Positions 47,511 to 57,241 of a DNA stretch of 64,000 nt are shown one piece after another. The first letter of the stretch is position 1, and every line of letters begins with the position of its first letter. The DNA is from Planctomycetota bacterium (GTDB lineage: Bacteria; Planctomycetota; Planctomycetia; Pirellulales; Lacipirellulaceae): positions 1 to 64,000 of the forward strand of contig JAKOXH010000031.1 of assembly GCA_029781135.1 (NCBI GenBank), read 5' to 3'. The notes beneath the pieces were generated by a model, which was given only the letters and a program-made list of their open reading frames with translations, had not been told where the DNA came from and did not search any database. Both the position numbers and the translations under genes were made by a program.

Positions 47511-49335
47511 GATCGAAAACACCCCAATGTTTTCGTGGATAGCAGAGCGCGACGACATCGACCCAGGCAAGCTAAGGGTTCTTCGTGCCCTGAGCCTGCC
47601 CGCCGAACCCGTTTGTCTCGGATCGTCGAACTCGTCGTTAAGTGACGGCGTTCACATCGGCCCGCGGGATTTCGAGTTGGGTTTGGCCGGCGTCGCGTCC
47701 AATACCTTCGATGCGCCGACGATCAAGACCTACGGTTACACGTTCTACCAGTGCAATGAACGGGAACTCGTGCCACGTAGCACGCCAGAGCGTAACATAG
47801 CTCGAAATCAATGTCCTGCTACAGAGGGCAGTGCCGACGGTGCTGGGACCGCCGATATTACTCCGACCGCGATTGAAGGACAATACACGCGGCTCAAACC
47901 GCCACGAGATCTCATCAAACTCGAAGATCGCTTGCGGTTGTTGCTGCAGCCGCCGCTCGAGTCGTTGCTGGCGACAAGTGAATTGCGATTTCCATTTCGG
48001 CCATTCCACTTTCAGCTCGATGGCATTGCCTTCCTCTACCCGCGTGACCAGGCCGTGCTGGCCGATGAAATGGGCCTCGGCAAAACGATGCAGGCGATCA
48101 CGGCAATTCGCCTCCTAATCCATCATGATCAGCTGCGGCGAGTGCTGTTGGTATGTCCCAAGCCGCTCGTCAGCAATTGGCAGCGGGAGTTCGCACGCTG
48201 GGCATCTGAACTGCCGCTCACCACAATCGAAGGCAACCCCGCGCGGCGCCAGTGGCTATGGCGTTCAGCAAGCGACGCCGTAACCATTGCCAATTATGAA
48301 ACCGTGATGCGCGACCGCGACGATGTTTGTCACCCCGACAATTATTATGACCTCGTTGTGCTCGATGAATCTCAACGCATCAAGAATGCATCGAGCACAA
48401 CCAATGAAATCACGCGTTCGATTCCTCGAGGAAGAAGCTGGGCGTTAACCGGCACGCCGATTGAAAATAGCGTGGAGGATCTGCGCGGCATCTTTGAGTT
48501 CATCTCACCCGGCCAGTTGGAAGCTAAGATGAAGCCGCGGGAAGTTGGTCGCGTGGTTGCCGATTACGTGTTGCGGCGCACCAAGGACCAGGTTTCGATC
48601 GATCTTCCGCCGAAGTTGTTTCGCGATGCCGACGTCGTACTCTCGCCCGAACAAGCGGAAGCGTACCGGCTCGCGGAGGACGAGGGGGTCGTGCATTTGC
48701 GCGAGATCAAACAACAGTTGACGATTCAACACGTTTTCGAGCTGGTGCTACGGCTAAAGCAAATCTGCAACTTTGACCCCGCCACCGGTGCAAGCAGCAA
48801 GTTCGAACGCCTGGAAGCGGACCTTGAGGAGTGCGCCGCCAGCGGCCGTAAGGCGATCGTCTTCAGCCAATGGGTGCAAACGCTCGCCGAACTCCGTCGG
48901 CGGCTCGAACGCTTCCATCCGGTCGAATATCACGGTCAAGTACCGAGTCGGCAGCGCGACGGCGTCATCGAGCGATTTCGTGACGATTCGAATTGTCACC
49001 TGATTCTCATGTCCTATGGCGCCGGTAGCGTCGGGCTTAACCTCCAGTTTGCCAGTTACGTATTTCTGTTTGACCGCTGGTGGAACCCCGCCGTCGAGGA
49101 TCAGGCCATCAACCGGGCTCATCGAATTGGCGCCAAAAGATCGGTTACAATCACTCGATTTCTGGCGTTGAACACCATTGAGCAACGAATTCACGATGTT
49201 CTCCAGCGGAAGCGTGAGCTTTTCGAGATCGTGTTCGGCGAAAACATGTCGGCGGCCAGTTCTGGCCTGACGCGCGAGGAAATCTTCTCGCTATTCAAAC
49301 TCGACGATGGCGAAGCCGCGGTGAAGGCCGCCTGA
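47494..49335 (+). CDS. SNF2-family DEAD-like helicase/ATPase
   Basis: 613 residues from the ATG at 47494, inside the 3' end of the preceding gene. The two RecA-like lobes are complete: Walker A DEMGLGKT (191-198), DESQ (291-294) as motif II, LTGTPIEN (318-325), VFSQW, and the C-terminal GAGSVGLNLQ...INRAHRIG. The 165 N-terminal residues are unassigned. SNF2 proteins translocate on duplex DNA; bacterial members act in transcription recycling, repair or defence. No nuclease is adjacent. Confidence 0.93.
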   Translation: MNKLPKIENTPMFSWIAERDDIDPGKLRVLRALSLPAEPVCLGSSNSSLSDGVHIGPRDFELGLAGVASNTFDAPTIKTYGYTFYQCNERELVPRSTPERNIARNQCPATEGSADGAGTADITPTAIEGQYTRLKPPRDLIKLEDRLRLLLQPPLESLLATSELRFPFRPFHFQLDGIAFLYPRDQAVLADEMGLGKTMQAITAIRLLIHHDQLRRVLLVCPKPLVSNWQREFARWASELPLTTIEGNPARRQWLWRSASDAVTIANYETVMRDRDDVCHPDNYYDLVVLDESQRIKNASSTTNEITRSIPRGRSWALTGTPIENSVEDLRGIFEFISPGQLEAKMKPREVGRVVADYVLRRTKDQVSIDLPPKLFRDADVVLSPEQAEAYRLAEDEGVVHLREIKQQLTIQHVFELVLRLKQICNFDPATGASSKFERLEADLEECAASGRKAIVFSQWVQTLAELRRRLERFHPVEYHGQVPSRQRDGVIERFRDDSNCHLILMSYGAGSVGLNLQFASYVFLFDRWWNPAVEDQAINRAHRIGAKRSVTITRFLALNTIEQRIHDVLQRKRELFEIVFGENMSAASSGLTREEIFSLFKLDDGEAAVKAA

Positions 49336-49542
49336 GCGCAATGTTAACCTGTAACGTTTGCGGAGCGATTGCCGCAAGCGCAATTGCGGTTTCGTGCGCA
49401 AACTCTTCTGCATGCGCCGCACGAAGCATGTGCCGGCACTTGATGACTTGAAGATTCGCCCGCAAACGGATTGCAGATGACGATTTCGTGGGGCATGTTT
49501 TCTTATCCCCCACCTTCTACGGTCATGCCAAGGAGGCAAGTC

Positions 49543-49968
49543 ATGTCCGTTCCGCTGTTGCGTAGGTTGCGTTTCGTCGTCCCCGCGGTCTTACTTCTGT
49601 CGTTGCCCGCAGCTTCAAGTTGGGCCTGGTGCAACTCCGACGGCTGCATCATTAACGGCCAAACCAAGTGCCTTTGGGCCCGCACTTGGAACGCGCAGAA
49701 TTCGGTCGTCATGCCGCTCAACCCGTACTTCATTCCGCGCACTCCGTGTACGTGTAAGGCCATCAGTTACTCATGTGGCGACACCTGCCAGAATGGCGCA
49801 CCTGGTGAGCCGAACCACTACGGGGCTTACCCGTATTCGCCGGCCGCCGCCCTCGGATTCGGTCCTATGCAGTTTGAGCGGCTCGGCAAAGTGCCGAATG
49901 AAATGACTTTGGGCAGCGCCGTGGCCGCCGCGCCCAGCGCACCCGCACCAATTCCGCGGGCGAAATAG
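49543..49968 (+). CDS. Secreted Cys-containing hypothetical protein
   Basis: 141 residues from the ATG at 49543, preceded by a strong AGGAGG. A signal peptide spans 1-27 (ends SSWAWC). Eight cysteines lie in the first 75 residues (CNSDGCIINGQTKC, CTCKAISYSCGDTC), implying disulfides or metal binding. The tail is Pro/Ala-rich. Not recognised. Two hairpins follow, one with a T-run. Confidence 0.78.
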   Translation: MSVPLLRRLRFVVPAVLLLSLPAASSWAWCNSDGCIINGQTKCLWARTWNAQNSVVMPLNPYFIPRTPCTCKAISYSCGDTCQNGAPGEPNHYGAYPYSPAAALGFGPMQFERLGKVPNEMTLGSAVAAAPSAPAPIPRAK

Positions 49969-50033
49969 TCGGTTAATTCGCGCTCGACAGAACCGAAACG
50001 ACCGGCAAATCTTCGCACGCGAACCGCAAAAAG

Positions 50034-50180
50034 AACCGCGAACTGCCCTGTTCGCGGTTTTCGGTTTATCGCGTTTGCGCCTGCTCTGCCGATATCAATA
50101 ACATAACGGGAGGGCAAAACACAGTGTGTTTTGCTTCAGGATAGAGGTCGCGGCAGGCGACGGATCGGCTGCCGCGACCT
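50034..50180 (+). terminator. Terminator cluster between convergent genes
   Basis: Three hairpins: AACCGCGAA/TTCGCGGTT (50034-50059), GCAAAACAC/GTGTTTTGC (50114-50134) and AGGTCGCGGCAG/CTGCCGCGACCT (50145-50180). The last is a perfect 12-bp stem followed by TTTATTTTT, a strong rho-independent terminator for the plus-strand gene ending at 49968. Confidence 0.85.
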
Positions 50181-50215
50181 TTTATTTTTGCGCCCCCGAT
50201 TCAAGCGTTCGCCCG

Positions 50216-51601
50216 CTACTTGATCGAATCCAGCAGCGCTTGGGCGTCCTTGCGATAAATGAAGATGCCCGGACTGTCGTTATCGAGCGCCGACGTCAAA
50301 ATCTGTTTGGCGGTATCGGGCCGATTCTGCTCGTGCAGGATCTTGGCGACCAAGTAGCTGCTGTCCGGGCTGAGATTTCCCAGTTGCAGTCCGTTTCGCA
50401 ATGCTTGTTCGGCTTCTCCCTGTCTTCCGAGTTGGTAGAGCACCCATGCCAGCGTTATCTGGGCATCGGCATTTTGACTGTTCAATTGCGCGCTCATGCT
50501 GGCGAATTGCAGGGCCCGCTCGCGCTTGCTCGGATCGTTTTGTTCGATAAGCAGCAACGCAAGTTGATTGATGACGTCGCCGTTCGCTGGGGCAATACCG
50601 AGCGCTTCAATGAAGTAATCTTCGGCCGGCTTCATTTTCTTTGTCATACGAGCCGCTACGCCACTCAAGATGAGCAGATTCAAATTGCCAGGATTGTCTT
50701 TGCGGGCTTGCGCCAACATTCCCTCGGCTTTATCCACGGCGCCGGTCTTGATCAACCACTGTGAGTAGGCTGTGAGAGTTGCTGGATCCGTTTTATTCGC
50801 CGCATACGCGCGTTCAAATGCTTGTTGGGTTTCGGATGACTTTTTCAATTGGTCGAACATCAACGCCGAGGCCACGAAGGGATCAGGCAGATTCTTATCG
50901 GCCTTCTTGGCCGCTGTAAACTCGTCCAACCCTGGTCGAAACTGCTGCTGCATGAACAAGCACTGTCCCAGTCGGTAGTGGGCCGCGGCGTTTTCAGGAT
51001 CGGTTTGCAGCAACGCCTTGAGGTCGGCGATGGCACTTTCCCAATCTTTACGGCGTTGCGCCACGCCTGCGCGGCCGCTGCGGGCACGGATTTCAAAATT
51101 CCGCTTGCGTTTGTCGTTGCCAGTGAATTTTGCCACTAACGACAGGGCCTTATCGTAAAGTGCATCGGCCTCGATCGTGCGGCCTTGTTGCATCGCCTGA
51201 TCGGCCAAGATCAAGTAGGCCTCGGGGTCACCCGGTGTTTCAAGAGCCGTCTTCTCCAGCGAGATCCGGCCGGCCTGCGCATTGCCCGCCAGGAAATACA
51301 ACTTGGCCAAGAGCAGGTCGACGGGCGGAAGTTTCGCGTCTTTCTTCTTTGCCGCATCCAGGAACTGGCGGGCGGCAAGCACATCGCGATTCGAAAACCG
51401 CTTGATTGCCTCATCGATCTCCGTGTATTTCGCAATTGAATCGGGCGAAACGGAATCTTCGATCAGCGCTTTCGTCGTGATCTGAGCATGTGTCGCGCGG
51501 CTGATGCCGAACACAGCCAGACCGCTACAAAGTACGATAAGCAACGAGCCGCAACGAACCCCGGCCCGGGACGCCCGAATGCGATAATACAAATCGATCA
51601 T
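50216..51601 (-). CDS. TPR-repeat protein, exported or membrane-anchored
   Basis: 461 residues. An N-terminal hydrophobic stretch (SLLIVLCSGLAVFGI, 19-33) is a signal or anchor. From about 75 to the end there are at least nine tetratricopeptide-like helical pairs (for example AAAHYRLGQCLFMQQQF and AQITLAWVLYQLGRQGEAE). TPR proteins are scaffolds; the partner is not clear. It is convergent with the Cys-containing protein, with the terminator cluster between them. Confidence 0.88.
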   Translation of the reverse strand: MIDLYYRIRASRAGVRCGSLLIVLCSGLAVFGISRATHAQITTKALIEDSVSPDSIAKYTEIDEAIKRFSNRDVLAARQFLDAAKKKDAKLPPVDLLLAKLYFLAGNAQAGRISLEKTALETPGDPEAYLILADQAMQQGRTIEADALYDKALSLVAKFTGNDKRKRNFEIRARSGRAGVAQRRKDWESAIADLKALLQTDPENAAAHYRLGQCLFMQQQFRPGLDEFTAAKKADKNLPDPFVASALMFDQLKKSSETQQAFERAYAANKTDPATLTAYSQWLIKTGAVDKAEGMLAQARKDNPGNLNLLILSGVAARMTKKMKPAEDYFIEALGIAPANGDVINQLALLLIEQNDPSKRERALQFASMSAQLNSQNADAQITLAWVLYQLGRQGEAEQALRNGLQLGNLSPDSSYLVAKILHEQNRPDTAKQILTSALDNDSPGIFIYRKDAQALLDSIK

Positions 51602-51872
51602 GTTACAACCTCACAAGGAAACGACGAGCAAATGGAGTAGAAGCACTCGATGGTCCGCCAGGCCCACTTCGAGTTAGAATAGATTGTAAAGATTTTTCGC
51701 GCCGGGTGGCAGCCATCGAACCAGACTTCGAGCAGTTTTTTGTTGGTCGATGGACGCGGCCAGAAACTGCCAAGGCGCGAAGCCAAGGCCAGGGTTGTGG
51801 CTCCATCAGGCCCCAGCCACAACTTAACTCGCCAAGTTCCCCTACGCACTAAAGTCGGCAAAGGATCGTTGC

Positions 51873-53660
51873 TTGATTGGACCCATGTTCACACGTGAGG
51901 CCGCGGTCGCCCCCAGGCGAATATCGTTCTTCGCCGCGCGTACCCTGTTTGCTGGGGCGCTCTTTGCCTTGACGTTGACGGCCTGGCAACTGCTGGTCGG
52001 CGCGCAACAGATCGAGAACATTGGAGATTTGGCCTGGTTCGGCGCCGCGGCGTTTCAGATTCTCGCCCCGCTGCAAGTGGCGGTTGTCATGCCGTTTGCC
52101 GCCCTGTTGGTCGCATCGGCGGTGGCCCTCGAAAAGGACCGCAAAACGTTCGAGCTGCTCCTGCTTACCAACCTCTCGAATTTCGAATTGGTCGTAGGCA
52201 AATTGCTGGCCGGCATGCTCACGGTGCTCGTCGTTTGTGCCGCCACATTGCCTTTGCTATTGATTCTCGCGCTGTTGGGCGGCGTTTCAACCGAACAAAT
52301 CCTGCGAATCACGGCCGTGACGCTGACCAGCGCTTTCGTAGCGGGTAGCCTTGGCTCGACCATCGCCCTGTGGCGTGAGAAGACGTTCCAAGCCTTGGCC
52401 ATGACCGCGCTGGTCATCGTCCTGTGGCTAATCGCGTGGGAGGTCGTGGCGGCCAGCGGTCCCAGTTCCAGTCTTATCGGGCAGCGAGCCCGGTTTTGGG
52501 CAATTGCGATGAGCCCGTGGCAAGCCGTTCAAGAAGCCGCTCGCCCGATCTTCAAGCAGCCTATCAGCAACCCGTGGATGCATGATCCTGTCTTGGTGTT
52601 CTTGGGAACTTCAACCGTAGCTGCGGTCCTCTTGAACTTTATCGCCATTGTGCGTGTTCGCGTCTGGAACCCCAGGCAGGACCTTATCCCACAAGTGGAA
52701 ACCGCGCCGACCGAACAGGTGTCGTCGCCTGCAGATTCATCGGAGCGTTCGGCGGCTGCAATTCACGGCGCCGGGGGCAAGACGCGCGAAGTGTGGGATA
52801 ACCCCGTGCTCTGGCGTGAAATTCGCACCTGGGCCTATGGCAAGCGCGTGGTAGTTATCCGCCTCGCCTATTGGGCCTTGTTTCTGGCCTGCGCCGCCGT
52901 CCTGTTCGCCCAGCTTCCTAGCGGCGCGTCGGTCGAGCGCGCAATTCCCGCCGAGGCGAAGCCGTTCGTCACGCTGACCGTCGTCGGGCTGATCCTGCTG
53001 AACGCTTTGGCCGTCACTTCGTTGACGAACGAGCGCGATAGCCGTGCGCTCGACCTGTTGCGAGTCACCGATTTATCTCCCAAGGAGATCGTGCTCGGTA
53101 AACTTGGCGGATCATTTTACAACGCGAAGGAAATGGTCCTGCTGCCGCTCGTTTTGTGTGTCTACTTGCGATGCACCGGTGCCCTATCCACGGAAAACTT
53201 GGTGTTCATCCTCGGTGGCGTGGTCGTCATGAATGCCTTCGCGGCGATGCTCGGCATCCACATGGGCATTAATTACGCTAACTCCCGCACGGCGATCGCA
53301 ACGAGCATTGGAACCATGTTGTTCCTATTCCTGGGGGTGGCCACCTGCATGCGGATTATGCTCGCCTTCAGTAGTTCATTTGACTACCAGTTTACGACCT
53401 TTCTGACGTTCATTTTGGGTGGCAGCATCGGCCTGTACGTCGCCCTGAATTGGCGGCTGCGCTCGAACGCCCTTTCTGTCGTGGCGATGATCGCACCGTT
53501 CGCGACATTCTTTGCCGCCACGACCTACCTGCTGCACAACTTCGGCGCGGTCTTTCTGGTTGCGGTGGCGACGTACGGCTTCGCGACCTGGGCCATGCTA
53601 GTGCCGGCGATCGATGTGTTCGACATCGCCACCGCAACGGCAACGTCGCAAGAGGAATGA
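51873..53660 (+). CDS. ABC-2 type transporter permease
   Basis: 595 residues from a TTG at 51873 with AAGGA upstream, giving MIGPMFTREAA, a common start for this family. About twelve hydrophobic segments form two sets of six, separated by a polar linker near 260-300 (TEQVSSPADSSERS). ALEKDRKTFELLLLTNLS and NERDSRALDLLRVTDLSPKEI are repeated permease signature regions. No ATPase gene is next to it, so the partner is elsewhere. Substrate unknown. Confidence 0.88.
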   Translation: MIGPMFTREAAVAPRRISFFAARTLFAGALFALTLTAWQLLVGAQQIENIGDLAWFGAAAFQILAPLQVAVVMPFAALLVASAVALEKDRKTFELLLLTNLSNFELVVGKLLAGMLTVLVVCAATLPLLLILALLGGVSTEQILRITAVTLTSAFVAGSLGSTIALWREKTFQALAMTALVIVLWLIAWEVVAASGPSSSLIGQRARFWAIAMSPWQAVQEAARPIFKQPISNPWMHDPVLVFLGTSTVAAVLLNFIAIVRVRVWNPRQDLIPQVETAPTEQVSSPADSSERSAAAIHGAGGKTREVWDNPVLWREIRTWAYGKRVVVIRLAYWALFLACAAVLFAQLPSGASVERAIPAEAKPFVTLTVVGLILLNALAVTSLTNERDSRALDLLRVTDLSPKEIVLGKLGGSFYNAKEMVLLPLVLCVYLRCTGALSTENLVFILGGVVVMNAFAAMLGIHMGINYANSRTAIATSIGTMLFLFLGVATCMRIMLAFSSSFDYQFTTFLTFILGGSIGLYVALNWRLRSNALSVVAMIAPFATFFAATTYLLHNFGAVFLVAVATYGFATWAMLVPAIDVFDIATATATSQEE

Positions 53661-53738
53661 CGCCGCGGTAGCAGCGAGCGGCGAGGAACAAGTCACCGTA
53701 GGGTGGGCACCGCCCACCTCAACCCTGCGGCAACGGCG

Positions 53739-53820
53739 GGGTGGCGTGGCCTCGGAGGTACTCCGACGTGGCCATGTTGCTCGAAGGGTTTCATGCTCAC
53801 GCTGCGCGAGAGCGTGCCAC
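53739..53820 (+). repeat. Dispersed repeat, copy 1 (GGGTGGC...GTGCCAC)
   Basis: An 82-base sequence nearly identical to the reverse complement of 58131-58213 (about five differences). It lies between the permease gene and the 78-residue protein gene. It can be read in a frame beginning (V/M)ASEVLRRGHVARR, but this is a repeat and not a gene. Confidence 0.85.
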
Positions 53821-53859
53821 CCGCCGCACCTCGTCGCTCGCCGCTCGCTGCTTACTTTT

Positions 53860-54096
53860 CTACTTCGAGTAGCCCAGCGATTTGATCACCGAGAGCATTT
53901 CTTCGAAAGTGATAAACCGGCGGCGATGCTGAACTTTGTAGCCATCGATGGCCCGGGCCAATTCGGCGGCGGCCGGCGACAGCTCTTCATAGCTGTTCGC
54001 GAATTGACGGCGTTCAAACACTGGTTCGCCGCCAGCCGGCGTGACACCACGTCGATCGATGAAGGCGTCCGTGGCAAGGGGCGGGCTCGCTAACAT
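53860..54096 (-). CDS. Short conserved protein ending in GYSK
   Basis: 78 residues with an AGGAGA site 10 bases before the ATG at 54096. The sequence MLASPPLATDAFIDRRGV followed by RRQFANSYEELSP and ITFEEMLSVIKSLGYSK resembles small proteins I recall from planctomycete genomes, without a known function. The C-terminal half has a helix pair with basic RRR. The codons and the ribosome binding site support a real gene. Confidence 0.75.
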   Translation of the reverse strand: MLASPPLATDAFIDRRGVTPAGGEPVFERRQFANSYEELSPAAAELARAIDGYKVQHRRRFITFEEMLSVIKSLGYSK

Positions 54097-54240
54097 GCGG
54101 TGGGTCTCCTGGCAAAGCGGGAAGCGACGGGCAGGGGGCGATCATGCAGAAGTCGCCCAAAGAAACATACGTCACAGGAGGCCGCTTCGCAAACGATTCC
54201 TCACAAGATTGCGACTCGAACGGTCGTAGCGATTATGCGG

Positions 54241-55173
54241 TCAGCGACGCTGCGCCTCGTCGGGCTGAGAGCGCGCGGCAATTTGGGAAAGTAGCTCCCG
54301 CGTTGGTTGGTGCGTGGCATCCAACGCCAGCGCTTGTTGGGCGGTGGTCGCCGCCAACTCGGCTTCGCCCGTCGCCGTATAAGCCCGCGCCAAATGATAT
54401 AGAATCTCGACGTTCGGCTGTCCGCGTTGGGCGGCCAAAGCCAGTGCCTCGGCGGCTTGTTGTGGCCGATTCATGTCCAAGAATACAAGTCCTTGCAGCA
54501 TGAGCGCCGATTGCGGCTCCTCACCCGGTGAATAGGTATCCAGCAGATGATGGATGGTCGTCAGACAACGGGCCGCTTGCCCCCGCTGCCGGTAAATCGT
54601 CGCCACGTCGAGCAGGTAATCGGCGTTTTGCGGCGCTAATTCCACGGCATGATTCATATCCGCCAGTGCCCGCTCCGGCTGATTCACCCGTTGAAAACAT
54701 CTCCCCCGCAACGCCCAAGCGCTCGCCAGCTTGGGGTCGGACCGAATCGCACGCTCGGCATGAGTGAAGGCCGCGTTGCGCGCCCCCAGGGCCAGCGCCA
54801 TCTCACCGGCGCGCACATGGGTGTTGGCATCGTGGGGATCGTGCTCGACGGCCAGCTCAATTTGCGTCATCGCTTCCGGACACGCACCGCGATGCCATAG
54901 CGCCTCGGCCAACGAGCGGTGCGTCGAGGCGTCGTCGGTCGAGGCCTCGAGCGATTTCCGCAGCAAATCTTCTGCTTGCTGCCATTGGCCCATTTCCATT
55001 GCGGCCACGCCTTGCCGGGAAAGCTCGCGCGACGTGGCCACGCCTTCCGCCGTCGCCCCCTTGCGCCGAAACACGGCACAACCCGGCAGTATGGCACTAA
55101 TAACCAGTGCAATCAAAAGCAGACGCAATGATCGCCGCGCAAACGTTGCCCGGGCAACGCTGCTGAATTGCAC
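54241..55173 (-). CDS. TPR-repeat lipoprotein
   Basis: 310 residues from a GTG at 55173; the frame is open further, but that part lies in a fold-back repeat. A lipobox LPGC at 30-33 follows a hydrophobic run (LLLIALVISAIL), so the protein should be lipid-anchored. The remainder is tetratricopeptide repeats (AAMEMGQWQQAEDLLRKSL and similar, about seven). Likely a scaffold at the envelope. Start confidence is low, gene confidence good. Confidence 0.83.
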   Translation of the reverse strand: MQFSSVARATFARRSLRLLLIALVISAILPGCAVFRRKGATAEGVATSRELSRQGVAAMEMGQWQQAEDLLRKSLEASTDDASTHRSLAEALWHRGACPEAMTQIELAVEHDPHDANTHVRAGEMALALGARNAAFTHAERAIRSDPKLASAWALRGRCFQRVNQPERALADMNHAVELAPQNADYLLDVATIYRQRGQAARCLTTIHHLLDTYSPGEEPQSALMLQGLVFLDMNRPQQAAEALALAAQRGQPNVEILYHLARAYTATGEAELAATTAQQALALDATHQPTRELLSQIAARSQPDEAQRR

Positions 55174-55260
55174 GCGCGTCGAACGGCAGTCGGGTCGCAA
55201 GATCGTCTCTCGTGCCTGGTGGAAATCGGGACTATTGAAAACTGTGTTTTGAGGAGGACC

Positions 55261-55333
55261 TGTGGGAGGCGTCTCCGACGCCGATGACGGCCTCCAATGG
55301 AACACGCCATCGGCCTCAGAGAGGCCTCCCACA
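55261..55333. repeat. Fold-back repeat upstream of the TPR lipoprotein gene
   Basis: TGTGGGAGGCGTCTCCGACG... at 55261-55286 and its imperfect inverse at 55308-55333 (26-base arms with a few mismatches). Confidence 0.75.
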
Positions 55334-55450
55334 GCCCATTGGCTGCGCCGTCATCAATAGATCATGCGGGAAAAGAACGGCGAATAGTACCGTGGACGCC
55401 CAAAAACCACAACGTTGGTAAGCTACGAGAAGCGAGGGGCGAGCGGCGAG

Positions 55451-55589
55451 GGGTGCCACTGCTAACTCGTTAGCAGTGCTGCATTCTGCATGCAGCTTGT
55501 GGTGCGGACCTGTTAGCGGCCCATCGCAGGGTTCCGCCGCAAGCCGTTCCTCGGCAATCGCACTGCTGGACAAGCCAGCAGTGGCACCC
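55451..55589. repeat. Composite fold-back repeat with two internal hairpins
   Basis: GGGTGCCACTGCT begins at 55451 and its inverse ends at 55589. Each arm is itself a hairpin: CACTGCTAAC/GTTAGCAGTG on the left and CACTGCTGG/CCAGCAGTG on the right. The inner stem differs between arms but stays paired. Confidence 0.75.
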
Positions 55590-56313
55590 GGCGACGATTG
55601 CAATGCTGGCAATGCAATTTGTAAAACGTACACGACCGCACGGCAGCAAAGCCGCAGATCAGCAGATTGCGTCAAGAATCTGCAAACACGTGTCGGCCAT
55701 CCAGCGACACCATGTTTCACGTTGATTGGACGCGATCTGCCGCTTTCAACGGCCTGAACGCGCTCCCTCCTTCGCACGAGCTCAACGAAGTTCCACCGCA
55801 TTGGCACGCCATCTGCTTTATCGTTCACGCGACGCAGCCGACCGCCGGCCACGCGTCGGGACTAACTTTTCCGCTTGTGAATCTAAGCAAATTGTCGCCG
55901 GGGTATGGCGACGCAATGCCCGTCTCGGGTTACTGCACGTTTTCACATTACCAGGGAGAAACAGGGGGCCGCGGCGGGCATCCCGCCCACAGCGTGGCCG
56001 GGTGCCGTGAGTCGAGTCGCCGGTACGGGTGCAACTTGGGAGAGACGCTTGTCTGGCTCGGCTCGCCAGACGCCTGTAGCCGCTGGGTGGGGCCATTCCC
56101 GCCATCCGACGCCGAAAAGCCGGATGAACCTCGCCCGAGCCGCGGCCGTCCTCTCCAAACAATAGGCCCCGGTTGGCACGCCTCGCAGCGCTAACCGGGG
56201 CCTGGTTTTTTTGGCGAGGGGTCGGGGGTCAGGGGGCAGGGGGTTTAGCGGCGGCGACGACGCCGTCCACCCGCCCAGGGCCATGAGGGGCGAGAGGCGA
56301 GGCGTGAGAAACT

Positions 56314-56375
56314 TGTAGCCACCATCGCCAGACGGTGGAAGCTTTCCGTTCCACGCTCTGGCGAGCGTGGCTACA
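56314..56375. repeat. Double-hairpin palindromic repeat, copy 1 (TGTAGC...GCTACA)
   Basis: Contains CCACCATCGCCAGACGGTGG and CCACGCTCTGGCGAGCGTGG, each a hairpin with a 4-base loop region, bounded by TGTAGC and GCTACA. An inverted copy is at 57242-57296. Confidence 0.8.
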
Positions 56376-56402
56376 TGCGAGTCACCTCTTGCGCCACACT
56401 CC

Positions 56403-57218
56403 TCACGACGTCCGCCGCCGCACAAGCCAGTCGCCCAGCGTTGGGGAAAGCTGCGTGAGCGCAAACAGCACTCGCGCTTTCGCCGGTACGATGAGTTCCG
56501 CCTGACGTTTTTCACACGCGCGAAGAATTTCTTGCGAGAGCACCTGCGGATCGATGGCCCGCAACTTGGCACCGCCGCCGGGACGCTGCGCTTCCGGCGG
56601 CAAATCCGACGATTGGTGCGCATAGCGCGATGCGCTCAGCTCATCATCCTTGCGAGCGATCGGCCCCGGACAAACCAGCAACGTGTGCAGGCCAGTCTCG
56701 GCATTTTCTAGCCGCAACTGTTGGGCCAGCGCCGCGAGCGGAAATTTGCTGGTGGGGTAGGCTCCCAAATACTTCGCCGCCACTTTGCTCGCCAACGAAC
56801 CGACCAACACCAGGTGGCCGCGATTCTCCGTAAGCGGTGGTGCGAATTGCTGGGCCAACCGCACGGCCGACAAGAAATTGGTTTCCCACAGGTCGCGGTA
56901 GTCGTCGAGCGACGTGCCCAGCGCCGTGCCGCGCATCGACCGGCCCGCGGCATGGCAGAGCATGTCGAGGCCGCCCCATGAAGATTGCACCGTCGCCGCC
57001 AGCCGCTCGACATCATCTTGCTTGGTCACGTCGGCCGCGAGTGTGAGTACATCGCCACCAAGGGCACGCAAATGCTGAGCGGCATCGGCCAGTGCGGCTT
57101 CGCGGCGCGCGCCGATCAGCACTCGCGCGCCGTTCTGCACGAGCGTCGTGGCGATCGCCCGGCCCAAGCCCGCCGAACCGCCCGTCACCACCGCTCGCTT
57201 GTTTCGCCAGTAATCCAC
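56403..57218 (-). CDS. Short-chain dehydrogenase/reductase (SDR)
   Basis: 271 residues from a GTG at 57218 with GGAG ten bases upstream; the frame runs much further but through repeats. The cofactor loop GGSAGLG (13-19), CHAAG, the Ser in GSLAS and the catalytic Tyr/Lys in YPTSK are present. A C-terminal helix region is basic. It is classical SDR-like and unrelated in sequence to the SDR at 18075. Substrate unknown. Confidence 0.9.
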   Translation of the reverse strand: MDYWRNKRAVVTGGSAGLGRAIATTLVQNGARVLIGARREAALADAAQHLRALGGDVLTLAADVTKQDDVERLAATVQSSWGGLDMLCHAAGRSMRGTALGTSLDDYRDLWETNFLSAVRLAQQFAPPLTENRGHLVLVGSLASKVAAKYLGAYPTSKFPLAALAQQLRLENAETGLHTLLVCPGPIARKDDELSASRYAHQSSDLPPEAQRPGGGAKLRAIDPQVLSQEILRACEKRQAELIVPAKARVLFALTQLSPTLGDWLVRRRTS

Positions 57219-57241
57219 GTTGCTGCGTCTCCACGGTGAGA

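Larger units (their letters stand above)
55334..56402. other. Repeat-rich intergenic region without a recognised gene
   Basis: About 1.07 kb. Open frames in it have no ribosome binding site and no recognisable protein features. It contains the fold-back repeats at 55451-55589 and 56314-56375. Confidence 0.6.

Noticed and set aside
54097..54240. Cobalamin-riboswitch-like CCAGGAGACCC before the 78-residue gene
   Set aside because: The rest of the riboswitch core is missing; the sequence is a ribosome binding site.
55316..55852. Minus-strand frame of 178 codons in the repeat-rich gap
   Set aside because: It runs through fold-back repeats, has no ribosome binding site and no protein features.
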